From Aculops lycopersici (Eukaryota > Arthropoda > Arachnida > Trombidiformes > Eriophyidae): DNA of 64,000 bases. Both the position numbers and the translations under genes were made by a program. The stretch is taken from NCBI GenBank assembly GCA_015350385.1, contig WNKI01000001.1, positions 6,481,410 through 6,545,409 on the forward strand, given 5' to 3'. This document shows positions 42,214 to 55,900 of this stretch, one piece after another. Under the pieces are notes generated by a model. It ran no database searches, was not told the origin of the DNA, and worked only from the letters and a program-made list of their open reading frames with translations. How positions within the stretch are numbered: the stretch's first letter is position 1; each line of letters starts with the position of its first letter.

Positions 42214-45200
42214 ATTGTTATTGTTATTGTTGTTATGATATATCATTATTATTCAAGTTTGTTGTGGAGCTCGTGATTTCCGCTTCAGTTGCACCACTTG
42301 CCAGGTGTCTTGTGTGCACTCACCATGCACTATGCACTTTGTAATTGGCGGTGTTAATTTTCCCCGAACTCCTTTGGACTTTGCTATTCTCTTTTCAGAA
42401 GGAGACTCTTGTCTGCCGTGAAACAAGCAACTTGCGAACGGCACCTTGGTCATTCGGTTGTCTTTGCAAAGTCTCGTCGCATTGTCAGCTTTGCAAGCAG
42501 GCAGACGGACTGACGGACGGATCGATAGTCTGCTAGTGAGAGAGTGGGTTGGTTTGTCTCAAGTCAAGGGGGTCATTATGCAAATGTGATCACTTGAGGT
42601 TGGTGGTGGCAGTGGCGCTGCTGCTGTAGCACCAGAACATTGGATTGGTAATGCACCTGCAGAGGTTGCTCAAGCTTGTTACGTAACGCGACTTGGACGC
42701 ATAATTTTGTCGCGACAACCTGAACCCACTCGACTTGATGGGATTGTCTATGTATCCGCGACACTCTTGCCTGAACGCTTCTTCTTCTGTCCTCTAGTTT
42801 TCTGAAGGCAAACGCAATCAAGCCTCACAAGGTCAACGCCACCACAACCAACCTCCGGTGACATCAGCGAGATGCTTGAATCAAATTATGTGATTATTTA
42901 GATCGCCAAGGATGTCGATTTTTCCTACAACCACTGCTTTTGTTGTTACTGTTATTGCTGCTGCTGCTAATGCCAATAGCAAGCTACTCGTGCAGCAACT
43001 ATGCTCTAGTTGCTCCAAAATGATCACCTCCGAGTTATTGGATGCGAACCAGGATGGCGGGAAGTTGCATTAAACTCGTGGCTTGAGTGTCTGGCGCTTG
43101 AATTAAGTTGATCAGCTTCACGAGATCTCTAGTTATATGTTCAACTCGAAACTTGCTGATGGGCCTCCTGCTGTAAACTGTCTATGTGGTAGAGCCAACA
43201 AGAAGCTCGTTGAAGTTTTCTGTCGCTTCACGAGTAAGATAACGACAAGTCCTCCCTCGTGTCTTTCATTTGCAGCTCCTAAAGGATAATGTCTCCGTGT
43301 TTGCCTCGTTGTTGCGCCTTGGGACACCTTCACGTGTCTGAGACTTGCGAAGACACTTAACCTTTGGATGGAATTGCACTATCACCTCAGCGTCGCCTCT
43401 TTTGGTCGCGTTGCTTTTGCCATAAAATTGCCGTTGCTACAAATTCTCGGGGTCCAAGTGTAAGCTTCTCTCTCACCCTCTTCTCTTTTTGCAGCGAGTT
43501 ACTAGCAAATGGTCCCATGGAATAGAAATGACCGCCTACCATGGAATCGCTTTAATTGGCCGGCCAGCTGCAAATGTCTTGCTGCTCGAGTGTTAGTTTG
43601 CAACAAGATACTGGATAATTGCGATTGAGTTATGTACAACTCACTCGCTAAGACTAGAGAGTAGGCGGTCGTAACAATCGTGTCCATTTCCATTGCGTGC
43701 AGCGTTCAATGCATTTGCTACAAATTCAGAGTGTGGCCAACGGCGCCCACAAATGAGCCTTAGGGTTCGTGGTGTTTGCCGCGAATTGGAGTTGCAACTG
43801 GCCACCAGCTAGCAACATTCTATCGTGCCATTGTGGTGGTCGTGGTGGTTGTCTTGCAACAGGTTTCACTACTCGCCGTCCCTCTATGTTGCGGAAATAA
43901 CAACCTACTACTTATCTCGCTTCTTGGCCTCTAAAGCAACCTTTAAAAGGTATCCCAGGCAGACGAGCTAACCAAAGACAAAGAGAGACAGAGACGCATC
44001 AGAGTTCAGGTATATCTCTATAGTTAGAGCAACGTTGGCGTTTGTGCTAGCTAGCCAAGTCATTCATTCAGTTAGCCCGCCAGCGAGCAAAGTGAGCGAG
44101 CTTCATTTCTTTTGGTTGCATATTGGTCGCGACGGCGAGTGTAGGGCCAAATAATTATTTCCATAGAAACGCTGGCGCCGGCCGGTGGACTGCAAGCTTT
44201 CCCCTTACCTTGCAAACACGATCCTTAATAACAACTGCAGCTCCATTGAGAGTAGCAATTGCTCAAGTTGTGCTCGCCCTTTAGGATGCGAGCTGGAAAT
44301 CAATGAATGTGCGCCGGTGTCTATATCCCCCTCTGAATAAGCGGTTATTCACAGAACACCGGCAGACTAAAAACCGAGTTGCTTGGTATGGTTCTGGCTT
44401 ATATAACTTGGGTCGGCCGGCCACCAGGCGACTAGCAGTAGCCGTGGTGGTGGTTATTTGATGGTGGCTATGCAACATCAAATTGCGTGCCACTATGAGT
44501 TTGTGCTGCACCTTGCAGTCAACGGTTACGCCTCGCTAGCCAGCCAGACAGCCGGCCAGCTAGTTGCCAAGCTAAAATTGGTTTTGCTAAGCCCCAAACT
44601 GGGATTGTTGTTCGTTGCTCTCTTTTTCTCCCTTCAGCTTTTAGATAGGCGCCTATTTACAACAACAAACTCTAACTAAACCCACGACTTTGAGTCCGAG
44701 CTCGCGACTAGCGACTTCAATCAAAATTGAGCCAGTTTGTCAGAATCACTTTGCTCTCAGACGAAATGAGAGAGGAGTGAGAGCGAATCCAATGAGAGCA
44801 AAGGAGGAGAGAGCCAATTGTCGCCTAGTTCCATTTGTTGTGTTTGTGCACGAAAATTGTGTCTGCTGGTGAGAGTGGGCTGCTTGGCTTCAATCTCTTA
44901 TCCAGTTTTAGTTTGAGCGGATGAAAAGGGGCGTTGAAAATTACTAGCTTTTGGCCATTGTTGTCGCCATCGTGGTCGGTGGCCTTTTTGTGGTAGTGGT
45001 TGTGTTGAAAAAAGGCGCAAGCTGAGACTGAAATTACACTCCTCGCTTCCGGCGGCAACACCAACCACGACGACGACGACGACGACGATGGCAACCACGT
45101 CCACTGCGACTAAAAGTTAAGTGGTTGCCCGCTGGCTCTTGCCAACCCCGCAACGACAATTGAATCGGACACTGAATCTGAGCAAATCTGGCAATGCAGT

Positions 45201-48200
45201 TGCTTGATCCCTTAAGTGAACCACCTAGCGACACACCAGACTTTGGGTTGCTTTCAACGAACCGAGGGAGCAAGTGAGCGTTAGTTGGTTAATCGGGAGG
45301 TGAAATGATCAATTCTTTTCGCCAGCCAATATAATAATCCTACGCCAATGCGATCCGAGTGTCTCTTTGGCGTTGGATGAGTTTCGCTTATACTATTTGA
45401 TTGCTCTGAGGCTCAGATTTATTGACTGGTCACTCAATTGCGTCTCGTCGTTTGCTTTCACACATTCGCCTCGAAGAGATCGTGTTTTGTCTTTATCCTT
45501 AAATCAAGTATTCGAGGCAGTTGTAGTGGTAGTAGTAGTGTCTGTCTATGTAGATGAATGCGAGAGGGATGTCGAAGACACGGAGCCAGCTTGCCAAGCA
45601 GGCTCCGTGTCGCCAGCCAAATGTTTGGATGCCATTGCTCATTTGCATTCCGCATCGAGTTCCGAGTTGCTCCAAATCTTCAACAGCAGCACTGTCGCAA
45701 CAGTGGCCGCCCCTTCGTTTAGGCTGACCCAACGATTCAATCGGCCCAGGGAGTCAAAGTCTGTGGCCTGCAGACAATCTTGATTGAACGACGAGCAGAG
45801 ACAACTTTGGTTACCCTAAAAATCCCTTTGCCCATGGCCACGCCCAAATAATGTGCAACCCTCTACCCTTCCCCACTTGAGCTAGTGGGGTTGGTAGATA
45901 ATTGAGTTGGCACTTTGCAAGTGGGCGTGACCCTGAGTGGAGTCTAGCGCCGCCAGTAGTAACCAGTCGGCCGGCCTCGCGTTAGAGTTGACGTGGCGAC
46001 GGCGGTGGCGGCGCCCTCAGCGTTTAAAAGTCGGGAAGGCTAACCTCTCAAGAAGATAGAACTCACTGTTCAACGTTCAGCTCCCAATATAAACTTATGA
46101 AGTTTGCCCCCTCTCTGGTCCAATTCTATTTTACAGAGAATGCGTGTATGTGTTTGTGAGTACAAGGGGCCGCCGGACGACCACTTGGCGCCTTTTGCCG
46201 ATCATTATGCACCCGGTGCACGTCCATCTACAGTTCCACTCAAAACGACTGCCGTACCGTCGCTGCAACAACCACCGCCACCATGGAGCTCGCTCAATTA
46301 GCATTTCAAGACCAGCTACTACGTGGGCGTGTGGCTTAGCAAATCAGTCGCTTTGTACTTCATTCTTCGATAATTCCCCCAGCCCTCTCTCGTGTAGCAG
46401 TTATAACGACGGCAGCGGCAACTATAAATCCGGGATATTGATTGAACGAAACTCGCAAGTGTAACCGAGAGCAAGGGGGCACCTAGAGATGTTGACGCGG
46501 CCGCCGCCGCTGTCCCGTAGACGTGAAACAGCATGCACGTTTCGTTTCTCTTTGCGGCGCACTCCACTTTTGCGATAACCAGTCCCAAGTGACATCCTTT
46601 CATCGACGACTGCCTTTTGCTCGTCACAATAGCTGAACATCTCTCTTTCTTTCGTTTATTTGCTCATTCCATTGATTCTTTGCTCCTTTTGTTGTGGCTT
46701 TTAGCGTTTGAGAGTAACGCTCTAAGTTGGCGAGTTGAATAATGGTCTGCTGCTGTCTGTGTTGGAAAAATACGATGAACACGTGTAGATTTATATGTAT
46801 TAATGTGATTGGATTCCAGCCCACCAAGTCCAACTGGCCAGTTAGCTAATAAACTTGTTCCCATTGCTTTCCGGAACTTCAAGCATCAATACCACAACAA
46901 ATGCTACTGCTACTGCCACTAGACACAAATATCTGTATCTGCCAGCCAACCAGTTGGGCAGCCGACCAGTCAGCAGGTGAGCTAAACACAAGTGGTTTTG
47001 GTTGTTGTGGAGCTGGTGCCACCAAAAGCCCATGGTTAAATTGGTTGCAGAAAATGCAAATGAGATCCGCGACTATCTTTGGGATTCACACGCTCGATTC
47101 AATTATATGCTCCTCTTGCTACATAGACAAACTTTGAAGTGGTGCAAAATCCCCTCCTCTACTATACTCAGGGCTTCTGGTTGCTGTGATGTTTGTGCAA
47201 CAAAATCCAACCCAAGAAGCATCCACTCGATTCTCTTGAAGTTGAAAGAAGAGAAGCTTCCTGTTGGTATAGTGAGAGATGAAGTGACGAGAAAGGATAG
47301 TTGAGAGTCTGAAGGCTTTTGAAGATTTAAAACTCCACTTGACCAAGTCGCTTGTGGGTGGCCATCAAATGTGTAGGCGTCTGGAGCGGCGACAACAAGC
47401 GAGCCTCGTCGCCACTAGCAACACAATTTTCTTGCCGCTTAATGAACACTCGGCGGTGGCGACAGTGGATGAGGTGACGTAATAGACGAGCCGGTGGTTA
47501 TATTGCGAAGCCAGATAGGAACACCAAACCAAGACTTATAAGCGCGCTACCTCGGGTTGTCTGTCGCTAACCAGAAGAGAAGAGCGGAGTTTTCCCATTG
47601 ACCTCGGGGTTGTATTGAGGCACTGAGCTTAGCTGGTGGGCAAAGGAGACACCTCATCTCACACAAACAGGAAGTCTTTTGTAAACATGCATAGTAAACG
47701 CGACGAGAGCGGCGGCATCGGAGCGCGTTTTGCCGATGGCCGACTGAAACTCTCGGCGAGCGAAGAGGGTAAATAGAGAATTAGCATTTGAAATTTGGCT
47801 CGACAAAATTCTTTGTGTACTCTCAACTTGTTCCCAGTGGGCAGCATAAATATATCTTATAAATATATATATATTTATTTATATTTATCCAGTCGCAACT
47901 GTGGTCATCTGTGGCAAGTGACTGGAAAACGATCTGCCGACTGACTGATTGTTTGACGATTGCAAGTGTTTTGCGTCACGTCAAGACAAAATCAAATCTC
48001 GTCTTGTTTGTTTACCCGAAAAAAGATATCGTTTGCGTTGATATACAGACATGACATAGACAGGATAAAGGATAAAAGACAAGGGACAAGGGACAAGGGT
48101 ATGAGAGTACGAGAGTTTCCTTTGATTCCATTTTTCCAGGAAGCGCCTCTACAGGATTAACAGCAAAAAACGCTCTAGACAACTGGGGAACTCGTAGCGG

Positions 48201-49625
48201 AGCGCAACTCGCGACGAGTCCAAATCTCGCGGGATTATTAGTTTGTAAGTCTGCAAAATAATTTACGAGTTTACGGTGGTTGTTGTTGTAAAGACTAGTG
48301 ACCAGGAAAAGATTGAAAGTAACGGCGGTGGTGGCGTGCGTAACGTTACGTTAAGCGAACCAATGGAGAGCGAGAGAAAAAATTAGAACCACCAATCATT
48401 TCCGGTCATTTCGGGAGCCGCTCTAGTTGTAGTGGCGGTTTTAGTTGCAGTCACTGTTGCAGTGGCAACTTGCGAACGGGCCACTCGAGTGCTCGGTCCC
48501 ACTTGCTGGTCTTAACGTGGTGGCAAGCGGCGAGTTAAATCGAGAGTTAGGCAAGTCACGGAAAGTGAGAGAGAGAGAGAAACCGCAATGAGCCTTCAGA
48601 GTTTTGGTTCCCTCTCCTCTATTCGGCGCATCTTGACCAGAGGAGCTAGAAAAATGCCCAACAAAAGTCGTTAGTTTTATTTTCAATTGAATCCATTTTT
48701 TTTGAGCATCCGAGTTGCCATCTACTCGCTTGATTTCATCGGCCGGTCGCCTGGTTGCAAAGCGACGACCACCAGAATGCCCAAGAGCAATCAAGTGCAC
48801 GAAGCCCCGTAAAGTCGTCTCTCGTCGGTGACGTAATGTCGCCGTTCCTCTATCTTGATGAGTGGCGTAGATTACCCAGCGATAACCACAACAATAACGA
48901 GTCGCCGCGCTCTTATATTTGATCGCCTCGAGTTACGAGCAAATGATTAAAGTCAATTCAATTTTGGCGCATTTGCTCGTCACAAAAAGCGAGGGGCGCG
49001 GCTTTTGGTCGTAGCCGTCAATGTGGAACCAATATGAGTTTGCTTGCCATCGAGAGAGTTTATGTTCTTTGCGGTTTTTCGGCTTATTTTTGGCAAGCTG
49101 GCAGGCTTGCTGAGGCCGAAGACTAGGCGCCTAGCACAGCTGAAGGCGGCGTAGAGGCAAAGTGGCGAGCTAATGAGACGGACAAATGGAGACTCTTTTC
49201 CTTCGGCTTGCGGTTGGGGCGCAAAAAATCACTGTGTAAGTTTGTGTATCAGTGACCCAAAAGATTCCATCATTTGAGCCTTCCATTGCGATATCATCTG
49301 TTATTTTTCCCTCTCTTTCTCTCTCATGCCATTGATCGTAAATTTAGCAGCAGCTCAAGCATGGCACTATGAGCAGCTAAAGTAACCGGAAACTTGGAGG
49401 CAAATCTATCGGCTTGCTGGTTGCTCCAATCTAACCAAACGCTTGGATTATTAATCAGTCGGCCAACAAACCGGTTGGTTAGTTGGACTTTTACTTCTAC
49501 GTCCATCGACTCTCTTTTGTCGTAAGTTTTCAGTGGCAGGCAGGCAAAATTGCGAGTTGCCAAGGTGCTAGTGGCATTCTGGCAGCTTGCTTGCCAGCAA
49601 AACTAATGGATTTTTGGGCAAACTT

Positions 49626-49672
<47 letters not shown>

Positions 49673-49896
49673 GTACGTACGTACGTACGTACGTACGTAC
49701 GTACGTACGTACGTACGTACGTACGTACGTACGTACGTACGTACGTACGTACGTACGTACGTACGTACGTNNNNNNNNNNNNNNNNNNNNAGGTCGACGA
49801 CGACGGCGAACTAAGTCGACGTGTCGACGGTAGGCGTACGTAGGTCGACTACTTCGTCGACGACTCGTCTGTCACGCAACTAATAGAGTTGTTCGA

Positions 49897-49934
<38 letters not shown>

Positions 49935-52900
49935 GACTGAACTTCAAGTCAGAGCTAAATTCAGTGTTGCTCGCGTGAAACAGTAGACGCTAAGCTAGTA
50001 CTGCTTAGATGGTTTCACGAAGACCCGACACCTAGACTATAAATCTAAAGGCTAGTTAAACGTCTTCCTGCGTTCGTCGCCGACTCGCCAGCTGACTTCG
50101 CTTAAGCGTCGCTTTTGCCCACCTTCCAGGCCAAATGTCGCGGGCCTTGCTAGCTTGCCACTGCGACCAGAACCACACTCGGAACTATCCGGAGCGACAA
50201 GATAGAGGAAGATGGAGCTTGCGAGTTGGTTAGCATAGTTGCGCTGCAGCCACTATACTATTACAACAAACCCTCTCCCCCTGCTCCTTTGAATGCTCAC
50301 CGGAATGACTTTGTCCCGCTACTCACTAGCAAGCATCGTAGTTGTCGTTGTCATCATGAACCAACAAACTCGTCAAGTCACACGAGAAGCTTTGAATTGT
50401 GTGTGACCAGACCAGGACGTCACTTGCAGGCAAGACCAAAAAATACCAAGAAGTCTTTTTCGCCATCGTCGACTTTGGAGCTCGTGTTTGTCTCGCCGCC
50501 ACCTAGCGATCAGCTCACTTCCGCCTCCACCGTGACACTGTAACTGTCTCCTGCCTCCTGGCTAGCATAATTGAACGTCAAGCTAGCTAGATGCGCGTCG
50601 TCGCCTCTAGCTCGACGCGTTAACCACCAACCAGCAGCAAGTTAGCTCACCTGCCGCAGCGAACACCTCATCTCATTTCTTCTTGTCTTTTCTGGTCTCC
50701 TCTCATTTCTTCTCTTCTCTTCTCTTTTCGCCTCACCTCACTGTATGCTCTTTTTTCCTACCTCATGCAACGTGTTTTTTCTCACTTTTGCGTCGTCGTT
50801 TTTTTGTGTGACTTTCCAAAGATTACTTCTCAACTCGATTTAAACTCTCACTCTCTCTCTCTCTTCTTTATCACAAGTCGATACTGAGTGACATGCACAA
50901 TTTACGATGATGACAACAACTATAAACCAAAACCATGAGACTTACCTCATAACCTTGTCCCAACTCCTTGAACTAACCATTACCTGCAGATGAACGAAAA
51001 CAATCAGCCAACGCCAAGCGGCAGCCAAAGAGGGAAACAAGTGGCCTCGATGCTCGACTGGAGACAGCACAAATCTCCCACGTTTTAAAACTAGCGCTTG
51101 CAGCAAACCAAAAGCTGCCGGTTGAAGCAACCAATGAGATTGATTTGGGTCCCTTCTCCTCCTCTTCCGCTAGCTCACCTGACGCTTACGGTGACGAGTT
51201 CAACGAGTCGCCCTCGTTGCCAGTGGAGGAGGGTGGCGTTGATGGCGAGGGAGGACAAGAGGAACTTGAGGAGAGTGCTGATGGCGAAACTGATAGTGGC
51301 GACTCACCGGCGCCGTCGCCAGGTAGCCAACGAGTAACTCGAGAAGGCGATGCTGAGAACGAGAATGAGACCGAAAACGAGAACGAGAGCGAAAAGGAGA
51401 ACGCGGACAAGGACGATCAAGATCAGGAGGGTCAAGTGGTTGATGGCGACGCCGGTGGCAACGAAGACGACGACGACTCCACCATCGATGATGATAACGA
51501 CGACGATGGAGTCGATAGCGAGGATCCTGAAGTTGAGCTGGAGGATGCTCCCGATGCGACGGCGTCGAGCGGAAGTCGCGAGTCCGGCGACGCGGAATTC
51601 CAAATGGTTGCTGCCACGAGGCCAATCTCTACGACCAGCAACAGCGAGTTGGGAAACTTTACACTGAGACAATCGGATCATCAGAGACCGCAGTCGTCCT
51701 CATTGAAAACCTCAAAAGCTAAGCAGCGCCGAAAGTATCAGCTTCTCAGTCAGCGGCGGATCAAATTGAGGGAGTCGCTGGTCGCGGCTGAAGCGGCCGA
51801 GGCGAGCAGACGGAACAAGTCGAGCCCAATAATGGGAACCTCCTCGTCGTCGGTCTTCACTGGAACCCGCTCCGCCGCCCGGTCAGGTGGTTCAAGTGGC
51901 AATGGCGACGAGACTATCCTTAGGGTTGTGGCTAAACCTCAATTGGCGTCCCGTTACTCGGGCAAAGTGAGAGAAAACGAGCGCTACGTTCAATTGGCTC
52001 CCAAATTGGTCATTCTGAATGGAGTTGAGGTTTGCGATATTGAGCTGCGCAATGGAAACGGCAATGGTGGTAACAGTTTCAATAATAATAGTAATAACGA
52101 TGGCAACGAGCATAATTTGGAGCTGCCCTTTGTTATTAGTTGGATAAACCGAGTGACTGGCGAAGCGACACTCGAGGCGAGAAGTGAGCGATCGATGAAC
52201 TGCGAGAGGCAGCAAAACTTTACCTTTAGCATGCGAGCAATTGGATGCAATGGACTGGTTAGCGAAGAGTAAGTAACGAAACTGATATTCCTCCTCGTTT
52301 ACAACTCCTCTCTCATCTCAATCCGATTTGATCTCTCGGTTCCGCTCAAACAACCACCTGTTCTCCGCGCATCATTTGTTTCGCAGCGCAACTTCCGCTT
52401 TTTTGCCTCTCGCTTCTTGCTTGAGAAACGAGCAGATGGCGAAAAGAGGCAACAGAGAAATACCTCTACCAGTACCAGAGACACAGACACAGTTACAGAC
52501 ATATAGACAGACAAGCCGATCACGTAGCGAGTTTGTGTATCTACTCGTTTGGCTAGCCAACGGCGACTTGAAATTGTTCAGGCAAGACTAAGCGATGGGC
52601 TCGATCAATTCAGGTTAACTTGTGGGCCATGTGGTAGTGGTGCTCCTGCTACTACTACTGCACAGAAAACTAAAGCATCAACTTTCTTTGGCGCCCTAAG
52701 AGCGGTCTCGTGTTTTGCTCATTCGATGCCCACGATTCGCTCTTTGTTTGCTCCCGACGATTCGAATGGCTTATGAGTGAGATGAAATGAAAGTAGCCAT
52801 ATCACCAGTGTCGCTACCACTACCATTAGTGGCAAAGGAGTTTGTCCAATTGCCTCGGGGGCGGCGGCAGTAGTAGTAGTAGGAGCAAAGGTAGCAGCAG

Positions 52901-55900
52901 ACAACCACTTGCTGTTAGTTGTTAGTCTCGACTTCGAGGCAAGCGAACCGACTCTTTGCTATCGATGACTGGAGTCATCGTCACGGCAACTGATGCGCAG
53001 CGCTAGCGGCGGGCTCCATTGCTCCCTGTTCCTCGCTGTTTTCTGTCCTCCCCTCGAAACGGAAGTAGCTGAGCGCAGCATGGCAGTGTTCGCGGACGCC
53101 ACCAAGACTTTTGGCAAGATAGGCGGGCGGCGGAGAGAGCAGTGCATTTATTCAAGTTAGCGAGGAGAAGTAGAATTGCAGCTTCCGTTAAGTCAAATCT
53201 GACGAGAAGCAAGGCAAAGTAACGTACGTAATGTAACGCGAGGCAAATGCACGCGGCCCACGTAACTCGTCGTCATCGTCGATTCTTATCATCCATCATC
53301 AATTATTTGCTGCTCACTCGTCTCCAACTTACTTTAGCTACTTTGCCATCTTCCATTTCGTTTGGTTTAGCTTCCTCTAGTTTCATTTCGTTCGATTGTA
53401 TTTTCGCCAGCCACTTGCCTTGACTTGAAATTTGTAGCAAGGCCGACTCTTTTCCTGTCCTTGCATAATGGACGCAAGTCAGCCTCTCAGATAATGGCTC
53501 AAAGAATGTCACTTAAATTCACAGTGAGCGAGCCAGAGGATGAGAGACAAAGACTCCCGGTTGCTCGGTATGATAACAAGCATGGAGTAAATGCAAATCT
53601 CGTGCACGCCTTCAGCCAAGAAATTAGTCACTTCCGGTTGCTTGCGCATCAAATAGGGAGACACATGAACTGATTTGTCGGCGCTCCTGTTGTTGCTGCA
53701 CTAGAGTTGTTGTTGCTACTGCTGCCGCCGTAACCGATGGAGCCAAACAACCTTTGAAGTTGCCAGCGCCAAGTTTATAAAACCTTGAGAGCTTTGTGAT
53801 GTCGGTGGCGGCGCCGGCGCCGGCGCCGGCAGTGGCAGCAACCGAAAAGCAGAGTGCTAAGCATTGGAGCTAGAGGCAGCAAAATTTGCGGAAAAGCGGA
53901 GAGATAAGTGAACAAATTAAACTTTCGTGACAAGTGAAACGGATGGGCTGCTGATGCTACTACTAACACTAACACTGCTACTCTCGCTGCAGCCGGAGAC
54001 TTTTGATGCCATAGTATTAGCTGCACATTATTTGCCTTGACGCGCTCGCTTCCGGTTTGGCTTAGCCGAAACTGAAAGGGTGTGCGAAAGATTGAGCGAG
54101 AGAACGACGGACGGAGCCACTTGTTCGTTTGTATGGCGGGATTTTATAATAACATTGCATTCAGCAAGTTGGCTAGACAACAATAGGCAAACCAGCTAGC
54201 GACTGAGACTGTTTCTCGTGTGCAATGAGTTAGCGCAGCGCTTAATATGGTTCCACTTCTGAGGGCGGGAGCTTATTCTTGATTCATTCATTGCAACTCG
54301 TTGACTTGCCCTTCCCTCTTGCCACTTTAACATAGGCCACGACCTTTAAATACAGTTGGATTTATGCGAAACTCTCCCTCTCGGTCTGCTGGCGCTGGAA
54401 GAATAAACTCATCTTTTGGTTGGTGGCAAGTCTTGGTATAGACTTTCTACACAACCTAGTGGGGGGAGGGTGGGAGATGGATAAACTAAAAGCCAAATTC
54501 TTAATACAAAACTCTCAAGACATCATATGAATTGGCTCGTTAATCTCCTCAAGCTAAGACTAGGATGAGCGCTTGCGTATACGCGACGCGTAAATTCAAC
54601 GTCGCTAGGTCCCCTCCATTTGTCCATCCGCTCAGCGTAACTTGACTGCACCACTCAATTGGTATCTTGCCTCGTTCTTTATCTGCCGGCACTTTTTAAA
54701 CTGCAGTTTGAATTCAGCTCGGTTATCGCAGAACCGCCTCCAAAACTGCCTCCAACGTGAGGGGAATTCCAAGAACTCTACACGGATAGTCCGGGCGATT
54801 GAGTTGAGTACAAGTAGTCGCTGGCTACAAGCTAATAACATAATGCACATTTCCCATTAGAAATAGCTGGTCTCTCTGTCCCGCTTACTTTCGATCCGCT
54901 GGATGGAAAAATGGCCAGCTAGCTTGCTACTTTATGACTTCCACCCCCAAACTCCTGCTCCAGGTAACCACCACCTGTTTCGATCGACTTCATTATTTTG
55001 GCGGCGCGCGCGTTGCCATTGACAGCAACTGACTGTCGAATAAAGTTTCGCCGACTTTATTGCCTCTCTCTCTCTCTCTATCCTGCCATTACTTGGCCAC
55101 AAGTGCTAACTAAACGCTTTCTCTCCCTCCCTACCTTCCAACGAACCAAACTGAACCGAACATAAAATGGAATAAAACCAAACTAAACTGAAAAACCTAA
55201 AAATATCCTCGTCATCACGTAGCGCAAGAGTGGAGATTCAAGTGGAGGACGTCAACGAGTTTAGTCCGGAATTTGAGCGCCACTTGTACTCTGTCACTTT
55301 GGACATAGATGAGTCGGCGAGTGAAGATAGCGAGGAGAATCTAGTCGACGACATAGTCAGTAGGAAGAGTGGGGGAAACTTTATTGAGCTGCAATCGCGA
55401 GGGGAGCAAAAGCAGTGGACGTGGCAGCAGCAAACGAGCCGCACTCAAGGTGACTCACCTGCAGTTGGTCTAGACGGTGCAGCTGGTGGCACAGTTAATT
55501 CACACGGCGGAAGTGGAGAGCTGCTACTGAAAGTTCGCGCCAGAGACTCGGACTGCTCGCCGCAATTTGGGTCCATCTGTCGCTACGAGTTGCTGGCCAC
55601 TTCCCATCAGCAGCAGCAGCAGCAACAACAACAACAACAACAGCATTCAAGTGGCAACTCGCCACAAAGCGACCAGTTGGAACCATTAGCGGCGGCGAGT
55701 CCAGTTGCTCCATTGTCGCCATTGTCATTGGCGCCTTCCTTTGGTCTAGCGGCAGCAGGAGAAGCATCCTCCTTCTCGCAAGCAGCAACACTTGACGCTT
55801 TCGGCGACAATGGACTCTCCATCGACTCGCATGGCCGCGTTTGGTTGGAGGCAAGTGGCAGGAGTAAATTGAAATCAGCGCTCGCTGCCGCAAGGTTACG

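Larger units (their letters stand above)
42156..50989 (+). other. Calsyntenin intron 1 (8.8 kb)
   Basis: It runs from the GTGAGT donor after exon 1 to the CTGCAG acceptor before exon 2 (phase 1 on both sides). It holds many simple repeats and the only assembly gap. Many short ORFs occur on both strands, but none has a domain or a convincing start context. I saw no nested gene. Confidence 0.6.

Noticed and set aside
45367..45783. 138-codon plus-strand ORF in calsyntenin intron 1
   Set aside because: It contains the hairpin and a GTA/GTG repeat-derived Val run; no domain and no conserved start.
51186..51681. Several long Arg/Ser-rich antisense ORFs opposite calsyntenin exon 2
   Set aside because: They are reverse-strand shadows of the GA-rich acidic coding repeat.
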